From: Singulisphaera acidiphila DSM 18658
GTDB lineage: Bacteria > Planctomycetota > Planctomycetia > Isosphaerales > Isosphaeraceae
Direction: 5' to 3'
DNA length: 64,000 nt
NCBI RefSeq assembly: GCF_000242455.2
Contig: NC_019892.1
Coordinates: 3,906,001-3,970,000, forward strand
The notes under the pieces were generated by a model. The model ran no database searches. It was not told the origin of the DNA and saw only the letters and a list, made by a program, of their open reading frames with translations. A program made the translations under genes and the position numbers. Shown here one piece after another: positions 17,630 through 25,473 of this stretch (the first letter of the stretch is position 1; each line of letters opens with the position of its first letter).

Positions 17630-17700
17630 GGGCGGCTGGTCCAACGGAATGACACCTGGCCTGCAACCAGGAGATCGGGGTTCGACTCCCCGGCTGTCCA
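17630..17700 (+). tRNA. tRNA-Ala, anticodon TGC by geometry, with C33 and G3-U70
   Basis: Acceptor GGGCGGC pairs with GCTGTCC, which places a G-U pair at positions 3-70, the main identity element of alanine tRNA. The D stem GTC/GAC has a GG-containing loop. Anticodon stem CCTGG/CCAGG leaves loop CCTGCAA, read as TGC with C33. A shift by one base would give GCA (Cys) with T33 but would break the stem. The T arm CGGGG/CCCCG with TTCGACT and A73 are normal. No CCA encoded. Confidence 0.72.
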
Positions 17701-17736
17701 CTACTGACACGAACCTGACGGAATCCCAATTTACGA

Positions 17737-17824
17737 GGAAGGTAGCCGGATACGGTTGTGGCCGGGCCGCACTGCTAAGGCGGTTTCCCTTCGGGGAATG
17801 AGGGTTCGAATCCCTTGCCTTCCG
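17737..17824 (+). tRNA. tRNA-Ser(GCT)
   Basis: Type II tRNA with acceptor GGAAGGT/GCCTTCC and discriminator G73, both typical of serine. Anticodon loop CTGCTAA gives GCT with T33; the closing 31-39 pair is an A-G mismatch. A variable stem TTCCC/GGGAA with loop TTCG is present, and the T arm is AGGG/CCCT with TTCGAAT. It ends 12 bp before the stop of the convergent BASS transporter gene. Confidence 0.85.
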
Positions 17825-17835
17825 CTCGTCCCTCC

Positions 17836-18933
17836 TCACCCTGTTGCTGGGGCGAGCGCTCGCGCGTCCGGTTTCGGGGCGTTGGCGGCGCTCGTGGCGA
17901 GAGCATTCAACGCGCCGGCGACCATTTGCTGCACCAGGTTGTAGATGATGATCGGGAGTAGAATCCTCGGATGATCGGCGAACGCGAATGAGGCGAGCAC
18001 CAGTCCCGTCCCGTTGTTGTTCATCCCCAGGCCGTACATCAGCGAAGCGCGTCCCCCCGCTTGCAGCTTGAGGAGATGACCGAGACCCCATCCTGACCCG
18101 AACGCGAACATGCAGAGGCTGGCGGTGATCGCGAGGATGGCGACGAGGAAGTCGAGGTCAGGCTGAGCGACCGCCTGGGGGAGCGAGATCGCGGCGTTCG
18201 AGTAGCAGAGAACCAGCAGATTTGCCGAGTTCGCAAGTTTCAGCCAAGGACGCATGCGGTCGGTCAACCGGTCTCCCAGCAATTGACGCAGGACGATTCC
18301 GAGCATCGAAGGGAAAACGACGCAGACGGCAAGGAACGCGCCGGTTCCGTGCCCTGCGAGTTGGTGAAGACTTGCAGCGTAGTCCCCCTGTGCCATCAAG
18401 CCCGCCGCGTGAAGCGAGAGGGGGGTCGTGAACGGACTCACCAGCGTGGAGACCACGACCAGGCCCAAGCTCAGCGCCAGGTCACCGTCAGCATTTTGTG
18501 CCCAGGCCGATGACGACCCTGCGATCGGCATCGAAGCGACCAGGGCAAGCCCTACAAGGATGCTCTGCAACTCATCGGAGTTGTGCCAAAACCCCGTTGA
18601 CTGCGACACCAATGCAATGAAGACGATCGGCACGAGGAGATTCGCGGCCAGGCCAAAGGCCAAGGGTCTCGGGTTGGTGAACAAGCGATTCAACTCAGTC
18701 GTACGAACTCCGAGCCCGGCGTTCAGCAGCAGAAGGCCCAGCATTACCGCAGGCAAAGTCAGGTGCGTCGACCCTCCGAAAAGGCTGATCGTGCCAAACG
18801 AAACCGCGCGAATCTTGAGCCCGGCCGCCGGCGCATAGGCGGCCACTGCGTAGGTTGCGATCAGGAACCAGAGAAAATGCTTGTGAAACCAGTGCAGAGC
18901 CGTTACGAGCCTTCGATCGCCATGCATGGACAT
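17836..18933 (-). CDS. bile acid:sodium symporter (BASS) family transporter
   Basis: A 365-residue membrane protein with about ten hydrophobic helices in the BASS/SBF pattern. The motif LLLLNAGLGVRTTEL is followed by NLLVPIVF, a substrate/sodium-site-like GLALVASMPIAGSSSAWAQN, and a second half with LMYGLGMNNNGTGLVLAS, the inverted-repeat helix-break motif. It should import an organic anion with Na+; the family also covers pantothenate, pyruvate and other acids, so the substrate is unknown. The start near 18933 (MSMHGDRRL) was preferred to a longer frame with an unlikely 30-residue polar extension. It sits inside the tRNA cluster, on the opposite strand. Confidence 0.88.
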   Translation of the reverse strand: MSMHGDRRLVTALHWFHKHFLWFLIATYAVAAYAPAAGLKIRAVSFGTISLFGGSTHLTLPAVMLGLLLLNAGLGVRTTELNRLFTNPRPLAFGLAANLLVPIVFIALVSQSTGFWHNSDELQSILVGLALVASMPIAGSSSAWAQNADGDLALSLGLVVVSTLVSPFTTPLSLHAAGLMAQGDYAASLHQLAGHGTGAFLAVCVVFPSMLGIVLRQLLGDRLTDRMRPWLKLANSANLLVLCYSNAAISLPQAVAQPDLDFLVAILAITASLCMFAFGSGWGLGHLLKLQAGGRASLMYGLGMNNNGTGLVLASFAFADHPRILLPIIIYNLVQQMVAGALNALATSAANAPKPDARALAPATG

Positions 18934-19175
18934 CTTCCGGCATCCTTTAGAAATCCGTTCGGGCGGAGCGTGGGACCCGGCGTCCCCATCATCCCTTCCG
19001 TTGCGAGCGACAACTCGCGACATGGACGAATCCTAGCGAGGAGACTTAAACAACACCTGAAGGAAGGCTAAATTTCTCTTCAGGCTTCGCAACACTCCGC
19101 CAACGCCCGTGAACCTTTCACGCAAGTCGGGCGTCCCTTTATTTCATGATTTCGTTTTTAAATACTCACTCGCTG

Positions 19176-19248
19176 GCCCCGATGGTGAAACGGACGATCA
19201 TCCCTCGCTTCGAACGAGGAGTTCCAGGTTCAAATCCTGGTCGGGGTA
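19176..19248 (+). tRNA. tRNA-Arg(TCG)
   Basis: Cloverleaf of normal size: acceptor GCCCCGA/TCGGGGT (G1-T72), D stem GTGA/TCAT with a GG loop, anticodon stem CCTCG/CGAGG with loop CTTCGAA giving anticodon TCG, T arm CCAGG/CCTGG with TTCAAAT, A73. C35 and A73 fit arginine. No CCA encoded. Confidence 0.88.
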
Positions 19249-19460
19249 GTTCGACGAAGTCGGTTGACGACGCCCATCACTTCGGAAAGTGGTCTTCGGA
19301 GGGACCGATCAAGCAAGAATGGAGGGGAGAGCGTCCGCGGTCCCAGGAAAGACAGCCCCAGGCGAAAACGGGTTGAGCGGCAAAGACGTCGCTTCGCCGT
19401 AGGGAAACGCAAGGGATCATTGTCGATCCGGGATCGAAGGGCAGAAAAAAAGATGTTGAC

Positions 19461-19545
19461 GGAAGGGCTACCCGACTTGGGGACGGGACCCGCTTGGAAA
19501 GCGGGCGAGCGATGAGCCTTGCGGGTTCGACTCCCGCCCCTTCCG
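19461..19545 (+). tRNA. tRNA-Ser(GGA)
   Basis: Type II tRNA with perfect acceptor GGAAGGG/CCCTTCC and G73. Anticodon stem CCCGC/GCGGG has loop TTGGAAA, giving GGA with T33. The T arm GCGGG/CCCGC encloses TTCGACT. This is one of the most regular members of the cluster. No CCA encoded. Confidence 0.9.
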
Positions 19546-19547
19546 CT

Positions 19548-19618
19548 GTGCCCGTGGTGTAAAGGCAGCATATCCGCTTGTGAGGCGAACGGTGCCGGTT
19601 CGAACGCGGTCGGGCACA
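19548..19618 (+). tRNA. tRNA-His(GTG), atypical
   Basis: Two bases after the serine tRNA. Acceptor GTGCCCG/CGGGCAC is perfect. Anticodon loop TTGTGAG gives GTG. Deviations: C-A mismatch at 28-42, G-G mismatch at 53-61 in the T stem, A73 instead of the usual bacterial C73, and T rather than the genome-encoded G at position -1. Histidyl-tRNA synthetases normally need G-1, so charging is uncertain. Confidence 0.72.
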
Positions 19619-20075
19619 TCGGCGATTTTTCGAGCAAATTGTTGTTTATACGCCACCTGCCAAGGCAACGTTGCAACTCGGTTTGGCCTCAGCATCGGTC
19701 TCAGTTCGTTTCACACTCTCGACTAACGCGTTTTCGAAGGATCTGGAGCCAGCGCTTTCAAGGTGGTCGACGGGTCGGATCAGGCTCATTTTCAAGGTTG
19801 ATTTATGGTCGGTTGATGGAGGCTGTGTGACCCTTTGGTTTAGAATCCGTTGGTACAGGCTCTTGCATCGGATCCCTGGGCGGTTATATTCGACCGTTCT
19901 TCTGAGGAATCCAAGGTTCCGAACCGAGCGAAAAAACCATTCGACTTCGGCACGAAACGATGGAAGCCACGGGAGAACTCGGCCAGCGCCGGCAACCTCG
20001 GGTCCGCTGTCAACCGGCCGTCGTTTATGTATGGGGACCCTCTTAATTTCCCAAGATCCTCATCGACCGAACCGC
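19619..20075. other. 457-bp region between the tRNA cluster and the aminotransferase gene
   Basis: The frame of the aminotransferase stays open upstream to 19671, but the encoded extension is rich in Arg/Ser and unlike the enzyme family, so it is treated as non-coding leader. A sigma-70-like promoter is proposed at 19863-19890. No RNA fold was recognised. Confidence 0.4.
19863..19890 (+). promoter_or_regulatory. possible promoter of the aminotransferase gene
   Basis: TTGCAT (19863-19868) and TATATT (19885-19890) are separated by 16 bases. The start codon lies about 185 bases downstream, which would leave a long leader. Confidence 0.35.
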
Positions 20076-21347
20076 ATGGTAGACCACCGAGCGAAGAACC
20101 CCATCCAACACGGCGGAAATCAGGCGAATATCCGGGCGCGGCTCAAGCTGGGGAACCGGCCGCTCTTGGATTTTTCGGCCCCCTTGAACGCCTTGGGACC
20201 GCCCCCCGTGGCCCTTGCCGCCGTTCGAGCTGCCACCGAGACCATTGATCGCTATCCGGAGCCGAACTCACCCCGGCTTGTGGAGCGACTGGCCGAATTT
20301 CATGGGGTGCCGACCGACCAAATTATCGTCGGGGCGGGCACGACTGAACTGATCAACTTGATTGGTCAGATGGTTCGCGAGACTGCCGGCCGTCGCAGAC
20401 GCAGTTTCGGCGTACCCAAGCCGCCGGCCGCGCACCTGATTGAGCCAAGCTACGGCGAGTATCGCCGGACCTCGGCCCAAAACGGAATGCGCACCAAAAT
20501 CTGGGACGAGCATGTGCTCGGGTGGGCCCAGGAAACGTTCCCGGAAGGGAAGCGCGGGGTCTTCTGGACCGGCCACCCGAACAATCCGTCGGGCCGCGCC
20601 TGGGACCGTACGCGACTTCTCAACCTGGTCGATCGCTCCCCGTCACTGATGACGGTCGTCGACGAGGCCTATCTGCCGTTTCTGCCCGATGAGGCAAAGC
20701 GGACCCTGATCGGCGCGACGAGTACCCGCGACAACCTCATCGTGTTGCGGTCGATGACCAAGATCTACGCCTTCCCCGGGCTGAGAATTGGTTATGCCGT
20801 GGCCTCGCCCGATATCGTGGCGATGCTCCGCCGGAGCCAGCAGCCCTGGACCGTTACGACGGCCGCCGAGGTTGCGGCAATCGCGGCGGTGGACGACAGT
20901 GACTACCTCCGGCGCACCGTGGAACTGATCCGGACCGAGTCGGCTCGACTCACCGAGCGGCTCTGGGACCTGCCCGGTCTCCGCCCGCTCTGGCCCGGCC
21001 GGCAACGGCCGTCGTTCGCACCACCGATGGCGAACTTCGTCGTCTGCAGCCTGATCGACACCCCCTGGACCTCGCCTCAGCTCCAGGATGCGTTGGCCCG
21101 GCGCGGCATCTTCGTCCGGGAATGCTCCAACTATCGCGGCCTCGAGATCGGCTCGGTCGTGACCGGACCGGGACAGGCGCATCACACGCGCGGACATCTC
21201 CGGTTCTGCGTGAGGAACCCCGCCGAGAACGACCTTCTCGTCGAAACCCTCGCCGACGTCATGGCTTCAGAATCGGTGCTCCTCCGCTCGCGGGAAGAGG
21301 TTCCGGTCTTGAGCGGATTCCGACGCTGGCGGCTTCGCGCTCGCTAA
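20076..21347 (+). CDS. CobD/HisC-like PLP-dependent aminotransferase family protein
   Basis: A 423-residue fold-type I PLP enzyme. The N-terminal LLDFSAPLNALGPPPVAL and VGAGTTELINLIGQ match threonine-phosphate decarboxylase (CobD) and its relative histidinol-phosphate aminotransferase. Later blocks are GHPNNPSGRAWD, VVDEAYLPFLPDEA with the cofactor-binding Asp, and LRSMTKIYAFPGLRIGYAVA with the Schiff-base Lys. The QQPWTVTTAAEVAAIAAV stretch favours CobD over HisC. CobD makes aminopropanol phosphate for the cobalamin loop; no other cobalamin gene is nearby. The ATG at 20076 was chosen as the first that fits the family N-terminus. Three hairpin repeats follow its stop. Confidence 0.8.
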   Translation: MVDHRAKNPIQHGGNQANIRARLKLGNRPLLDFSAPLNALGPPPVALAAVRAATETIDRYPEPNSPRLVERLAEFHGVPTDQIIVGAGTTELINLIGQMVRETAGRRRRSFGVPKPPAAHLIEPSYGEYRRTSAQNGMRTKIWDEHVLGWAQETFPEGKRGVFWTGHPNNPSGRAWDRTRLLNLVDRSPSLMTVVDEAYLPFLPDEAKRTLIGATSTRDNLIVLRSMTKIYAFPGLRIGYAVASPDIVAMLRRSQQPWTVTTAAEVAAIAAVDDSDYLRRTVELIRTESARLTERLWDLPGLRPLWPGRQRPSFAPPMANFVVCSLIDTPWTSPQLQDALARRGIFVRECSNYRGLEIGSVVTGPGQAHHTRGHLRFCVRNPAENDLLVETLADVMASESVLLRSREEVPVLSGFRRWRLRAR

Positions 21348-21389
21348 ACGCGATCGTCGTCCTTGAACCTTGTAACCCAACAATTGAGC

Positions 21390-21429
21390 GGCCGGGCAGA
21401 GGGGGGGATCCTCCTGAATCTGCCCGGCC
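21390..21429 (+). repeat. hairpin repeat unit 1
   Basis: Eleven-base perfect arms GGCCGGGCAGA (21390-21400) and TCTGCCCGGCC (21419-21429) enclose the 18-base loop GGGGGGGATCCTCCTGAA. It is followed by CTTTCCTTTTT, so on the + strand this copy could also act as a terminator for the aminotransferase gene ending at 21347. Confidence 0.8.
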
Positions 21430-21451
21430 CTTTCCTTTTTCGTCCTTGAAG

Positions 21452-21496
21452 CGCCAGGCAAAAGGGGGGGGATCCTCCTTGATCCTTTACCTGGCG
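21452..21496 (+). repeat. hairpin repeat unit 2 with a different stem
   Basis: Outer stem CGCCAGG (21452-21458) with CCTGGCG (21490-21496), a small internal loop, then AAAGG (21461-21465) with CCTTT (21484-21488). The 18-base loop GGGGGGATCCTCCTTGAT nearly equals that of unit 1 although both stem strands differ, so pairing is kept while sequence changes. Confidence 0.8.
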
Positions 21497-21517
21497 ATGA
21501 CCTCATGTCGGTGGGTT

Positions 21518-21558
21518 GGCCGGGCAGGGGGGGCGATCTTCCTTGATTCTGCCCGGCC
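21518..21558 (+). repeat. hairpin repeat unit 3
   Basis: Ten-base perfect arms GGCCGGGCAG (21518-21527) and CTGCCCGGCC (21549-21558), extended by a G-T pair. The loop contains GGGGGCGATCTTCCTTGAT, the same motif with one inserted C and one C-to-T change. It lies 12 bp from the stop of the convergent small gene. Confidence 0.8.
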
Positions 21559-21570
21559 GTGACTTCCTGA

Positions 21571-21879
21571 TCAGAGGAGCAAGGGCTCGTGATCTTCCGA
21601 GGAGCGGGGGCTCTCCTCGGGCCAGGGGGCCTGCCGACTCTCCTTGGAGGCGGGCCGAGCTTCGGTTGACGGCCGGATCATCATCCGGTCTTCCCGCTGG
21701 GGAACACGCATCAGGCCGAGGATGTTGAGGTCCCAGTAAGGGTTCCTCCACGGCCGATCGAACGACATCAGGCCCATCCGTTCGAGAGAGCGCCGGGCAT
21801 TGATCCGGTTGCGCTCCTCGGACTCGGCTGCGTTCGAAAACCCGTCGTCACCACTTCGATCCGACTTCAGAGCACTCAT
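21571..21879 (-). CDS. hypothetical protein
   Basis: A 102-residue polar protein with no recognised domain, signal or membrane segment. It is rich in Arg, Ser, Glu and Pro. The central RRSLERMGLMSFDRPWRNPY and DLNILGLMRVP stretches look like folded or interacting segments between disordered ends. The start at 21879 was chosen for GGAG about 10 bases upstream; the longest frame would add 59 residues of low-complexity sequence. Convergent with the aminotransferase gene, with the hairpin repeats between them. It may be lineage-specific. Confidence 0.5.
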   Translation of the reverse strand: MSALKSDRSGDDGFSNAAESEERNRINARRSLERMGLMSFDRPWRNPYWDLNILGLMRVPQREDRMMIRPSTEARPASKESRQAPWPEESPRSSEDHEPLLL

Positions 21880-22135
21880 CTTGTTTCCGCTCCCGCTCAC
21901 CGGATTCCCAAGGATATGGCGAGGAATTGCGGCAGACCCATCGCGCCGTAAGAGGGCGGAACGAACGCGCGCCATTGCAGGGACAGGGACCTTCGCGAGA
22001 CGCGAAAGTGGTGCCCAAAGGCGACGCGGACTCGGTGCGAGGTCCGACGAATTCACAATCGTTGTGACATTTGTGGAGCGACCGCTCGTGGGCGCCCCTC
22101 AAGAAAGGAAAAAGAGAGGGATCAACCGGTCCGGC

Positions 22136-22576
22136 TCAGCACATGAAACGGCAGAGTCGAATTGAGGTGGGAAGCATGGTGGCCCAAGGGGTGGTCTGCA
22201 GGTTGGCCATCCCCTGCGATCCCGGCTTCGAGACAGGGAGAAACTCGTGAGGAAGTAGCGGATGCCTTCGCTTTTCCGCACGCGAGGCAATCTGAACCAA
22301 CGACCAGGTCGAGTCGTTCAGATCATCGGGAGCTTGATCGCGTTCACCTTCACTGTCCGTTGCGTCGAGCTCCTCGCCCATCGGCGAGCAAAAGCCGGCC
22401 GCCACGAGGATCGGGACGGAGACGACGTCGAGACCGGACCCAATGACCGCAAGTGCGATCACCAGGGATCGGAAACCGATCCAGTGAAGACGAAGCTTCC
22501 AGCTCACCTCAACCCCCGCAATGCCGACCCGCTCATCAATGGTTTGAGAAGTGATCGATGAGCGCCTTTTTATCAT
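22136..22576 (-). CDS. hypothetical small membrane protein
   Basis: A 146-residue frame with one clear hydrophobic segment (SLVIALAVIGSGLDVVSVPI, continuing VLVAAGF), followed by an acidic linker and a basic C-terminal part. No family is recognised. A near-consensus promoter lies exactly over the proposed ATG, with TATGAT overlapping the start. The real start may therefore be a downstream GTG in EVSWKLRLHW, which has GGGGG a few bases before it. The gene precedes 21571-21879 on the same strand with a gap of about 260 bp. Confidence 0.42.
   Translation of the reverse strand: MIKRRSSITSQTIDERVGIAGVEVSWKLRLHWIGFRSLVIALAVIGSGLDVVSVPILVAAGFCSPMGEELDATDSEGERDQAPDDLNDSTWSLVQIASRAEKRRHPLLPHEFLPVSKPGSQGMANLQTTPWATMLPTSIRLCRFMC
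22530..22564 (-). promoter_or_regulatory. inverted repeat just after the -10 element, possible operator or leader hairpin
   Basis: Eleven-base arms CGCTCATCAAT (22530-22540) and ATCGATGAGCG (22554-22564) with one mismatch and a 13-base spacer. It begins directly downstream of the proposed -10 of the minus-strand gene, where an operator or 5' hairpin would sit. Confidence 0.5.
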
Positions 22577-22602
22577 ATCGGAAGAAGCGACCTCGATGTC
22601 AA
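22572..22602 (-). promoter_or_regulatory. sigma-70-like promoter
   Basis: On the minus strand TTGACA (22602-22597) is followed 19 bases later by TATGAT (22577-22572); an alternative -10 GATATG gives 17-base spacing. The -35 is perfect consensus, which is rare in this GC-rich window. Confidence 0.6.
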
Positions 22603-22665
22603 GTGGAATCACCTTGCCGGACCAGATAAGCAGTCGGAGATGAAGTGCCAGAACCACAAATAACA

Positions 22666-22696
22666 GAAGGGGCCTCGTCAATAACAAGGCCCCTTC
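22666..22696 (-). terminator. terminator of lon
   Basis: Ten-base perfect arms GAAGGGGCCT (22666-22675) and AGGCCCCTTC (22687-22696) with an 11-base loop, 45 bp beyond the lon stop. On the minus strand it is followed by TGTTATTTGTGG, a weak T-tract. Confidence 0.75.
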
Positions 22697-22740
22697 GCGT
22701 TGACATCGGATCGGAAATGACGCCGGCACCGCCGCTCCGC

Positions 22741-25320
22741 TCAGGCCGACCGAGGCCGGCGAGTCGGCTTGTCCACCTGGCCCGCTTTCCGGTCGCGCGG
22801 GGTCGCGATCGTTCGCGAGGAACTGGCACTCTTACCGGGCGACGAAGTCGTTTTCTTCGACCCGCGCTCGCGGGGAAAAAGCCGGGGCACGACATCGTCC
22901 AGGGTATCAACCGAGTGGAAGGTCATGTCGGCCTTGACCTCGGCCGGGAGTTCGATGAGGTCCTTCTCGTTATGCCGAGGGATCAGGACGGCGAGGATCC
23001 CCGCGCGGCGGGCGGCCAGGATCTTCTCGCGAACTCCCCCGACGGGCAGGACACGGCCGGTCAGGGTGACCTCGCCGGTCATCGCCAGATTCTGATGGAT
23101 CGCCTTCTTGCGGACCAGGCTCATCAAGGCTGCGGAAATGGCCACTCCGGCCGACGGACCGTCCTTGGGCACCGCTCCCGCCGGCACGTGAATGTGCACG
23201 TCGTTCTTGGTGAACCAAGAGGCCTCGATCTCGAGCAACTTGGCATGGCTCCGCATGTAGCTCATGGCCGCCTGGGCGCTCTCACGCATCGACTCGCCGA
23301 GCAGACCGGTCAGCGTCAAGCCTCCCTTGCCGGGCATGGCAGTCGCTTCGATGAAGAGGATCTCGCCTCCGGTCGGAGTCCAGGCCAGGCCGGTGGCCAC
23401 GCCTGGTGTCCCGGTTCGGTCGGCCACCTCACGGAAGTATCGAGGCGGCCCGAGCGCTTCGGGAACCTGCGTCGGCGACACCTTCGTCAGCCCTCGCTTG
23501 CCGTCGGCGCGCTTCCGCGCGACCTTCCGACAGATCGAGGCAATCTCGCGTTCGAGGTTGCGCAACCCGGCTTCACGCGTGTAGTCGGCGATGATCTTGC
23601 CGACCGCCTCGTCGGAGAAGACGACGTCCCCGGCTGCCAGGCCGTGCGCCTCGAGCTGCTTGGGGATGATGTACTTCTGCGCGATCAGGGTTTTCTCTTC
23701 CTCGCTATAGCCGGGAAGCTGGAGAACCTCCATCCGGTCGAGCAAGGGGGCCGGGATCGTCTCGAGCATGTTGGCCGTTGCGATGAACATCACCTTCGAC
23801 AGGTCGAAATCGACGTCGAGGTAGTGGTCGCGAAAAGAAGCGTTCTGTTCGGGGTCAAGCACTTCGAGCAGGGCGGCCGAGGGATCCCCTCGGAAGTCGG
23901 ACCCGAGCTTGTCGACCTCGTCGAGCATGAAGACAGGGTTATTCGTCCCCCCTTTGCGGATCCCTTGGAGGATCCGGCCGGGCATCGCGGCCACATAGGT
24001 GCGGCGATGCCCTCGGATCTCGGCCTCGTCGTGGACTCCGCCCAGGCTGATCCGGACGAACTCGCGGCCCAACGCCTTGGCGATGCTCTTGCCCAGCGAG
24101 GTCTTCCCTGTGCCCGGAGGCCCGGCGAGGCAAAGGATCGGCCCCTTCATGTCCTTCTTGAGCTTGCGGACTGCCAGGTACTCGAGGATCCGCTCCTTGA
24201 TCTTCTCCAGGTCGTAGTGGTCAGTGTCGAGGACCTTCTTGGCCCGCCGCAAGTCGAGCCGGTCGCGACTCGACTTGGACCAGGGGAGCATGGCCATCCA
24301 GTCGAGGTAGGTCCGAACGATCGAATATTCCGCTGAGCTCGGATGCATCCCGGCGAGCCGCTCGATCTCCCGTTCGGCCTCGGTCAGGACGTCTTCGGGC
24401 GGGTTCGCGGCTTTCAGTCGCTTCCAGAGTTCGTCGAGCTCGGGGTTGTCTCCTTCCCCCTCACCCAGTTCTTCCTGGATCGCCTTGATCTGCTGGCGGA
24501 GGAAATGGTCCCGCTGCGCCTTGGTGATCTCCGACCCGACCTGCTCCTGGATCTTGCTCGAGAGCTCGAGCACCGCAAGCTGGCGTGAGAGGAACTGGCC
24601 GAGCTTCTCCAGCCGGGCGCGGACGTCGATCTCGCTCAGGAGCTTCTGCTTCTCTTCGATCGAGAAGGGCAAGCTGGAGCCGAGCAGGTCGGCCAGCCGA
24701 CCTGGCTCCCTGGTGTTCATCGCGGCGACTTGCAGTTCTTCGGGGACCTGCTGGCTCTGGTCGACCATCCGCTGGAACAAGCGGTTCACATGATGGACCA
24801 GCGCGTCGAGCTCGACCCCTTCGTCCACCACGTCGTCATACGGCTCAATTTGTCCGATGAGGTAGGGCTCAAGTTGCTCGACCTTAGTCAACTTGGCGCG
24901 GTACAGCCCCTGGCAGACGATCCGTGTGGAGCCGTCGGGGAATTTGAGCATCTTCAGGACGGACCCGACGCAGATCGTCGGATAGAGGTCTTCGATCCCC
25001 GGCTCTTCGGTATCGGGATGGCGCTGGGTGACCAGGCCGATCATTTTGTCGCCACCCAGCACTTCGTCGATCAGCTTGATCCCGCCGGGCCGGTTGACCA
25101 CCAAGGGGACGACCGTCTGGGGAAAAACAACGTCGGAGCGGAGCGGCAGCAACGGGAGCCGCGAGGGCAGCACCGGCGCTCCTTCAGGACGTTCGGGCAA
25201 GACCAGGGCCCGCCCCGTCGCCGCGACATCCTCCGCGACCGATTCGGGGTCGGGCGCGAGCGAAGGATTTGAGGGACGATCTGATTTCGACGTGCGAGTG
25301 GTTTTCTTCTTGGGTCGCAT
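22741..25320 (-). CDS. lon: ATP-dependent protease La (Lon)
   Basis: An 859-residue LonA-type protease, close to the usual family size. The N-terminal LON substrate-binding domain starts at LPLLPLRSDVVFPQTVVPL (about residue 55). The AAA+ module has Walker A GPPGTGKT with Lys406. The C-terminal peptidase domain has the serine-lysine dyad, Ser723 in KDGPSAGVA and Lys766 in GVREKILAARRAG. It degrades misfolded and regulatory cytoplasmic proteins. N-terminal and C-terminal tails are charged and longer than in enterobacterial Lon. No clear Shine-Dalgarno precedes the ATG. A hairpin terminator follows it. Confidence 0.97.
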   Translation of the reverse strand: MRPKKKTTRTSKSDRPSNPSLAPDPESVAEDVAATGRALVLPERPEGAPVLPSRLPLLPLRSDVVFPQTVVPLVVNRPGGIKLIDEVLGGDKMIGLVTQRHPDTEEPGIEDLYPTICVGSVLKMLKFPDGSTRIVCQGLYRAKLTKVEQLEPYLIGQIEPYDDVVDEGVELDALVHHVNRLFQRMVDQSQQVPEELQVAAMNTREPGRLADLLGSSLPFSIEEKQKLLSEIDVRARLEKLGQFLSRQLAVLELSSKIQEQVGSEITKAQRDHFLRQQIKAIQEELGEGEGDNPELDELWKRLKAANPPEDVLTEAEREIERLAGMHPSSAEYSIVRTYLDWMAMLPWSKSSRDRLDLRRAKKVLDTDHYDLEKIKERILEYLAVRKLKKDMKGPILCLAGPPGTGKTSLGKSIAKALGREFVRISLGGVHDEAEIRGHRRTYVAAMPGRILQGIRKGGTNNPVFMLDEVDKLGSDFRGDPSAALLEVLDPEQNASFRDHYLDVDFDLSKVMFIATANMLETIPAPLLDRMEVLQLPGYSEEEKTLIAQKYIIPKQLEAHGLAAGDVVFSDEAVGKIIADYTREAGLRNLEREIASICRKVARKRADGKRGLTKVSPTQVPEALGPPRYFREVADRTGTPGVATGLAWTPTGGEILFIEATAMPGKGGLTLTGLLGESMRESAQAAMSYMRSHAKLLEIEASWFTKNDVHIHVPAGAVPKDGPSAGVAISAALMSLVRKKAIHQNLAMTGEVTLTGRVLPVGGVREKILAARRAGILAVLIPRHNEKDLIELPAEVKADMTFHSVDTLDDVVPRLFPRERGSKKTTSSPGKSASSSRTIATPRDRKAGQVDKPTRRPRSA

Positions 25321-25473
25321 AAAAATCGACTTAATGGATAGCGAGGGATCCGACCAAACTCTCGTCTCAAATCCAGGGCAAACCGCGCGGCCGTAGCACT
25401 GAATTGTTGACCAACGCGCCGAGGAAGGAAAGAGCGCACCCCAACGGTCGACATTCTTTGGTTTAAGTGGTGC

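Noticed and set aside
17387..18091. 234-codon minus-strand frame over the tRNA genes
   Set aside because: It runs across four tRNA-like genes and has no domain. RNA folds explain the region better.
17188..19618. Prophage or integrative element at the tRNA genes
   Set aside because: No integrase, phage structural gene or direct repeat at the tRNA 3' ends. The only gene inside is a BASS transporter.
20076..21347. Cobalamin biosynthesis cluster
   Set aside because: The aminotransferase looks CobD-like, but no other cob gene is present within 20 kb on either side.
21390..21558. CRISPR array
   Set aside because: Only three units, palindromic with conserved loops and no spacers; no cas genes in the window.
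22645..24336. 563-codon + strand frame
   Set aside because: Shadow of lon on the opposite strand; no recognisable domain.
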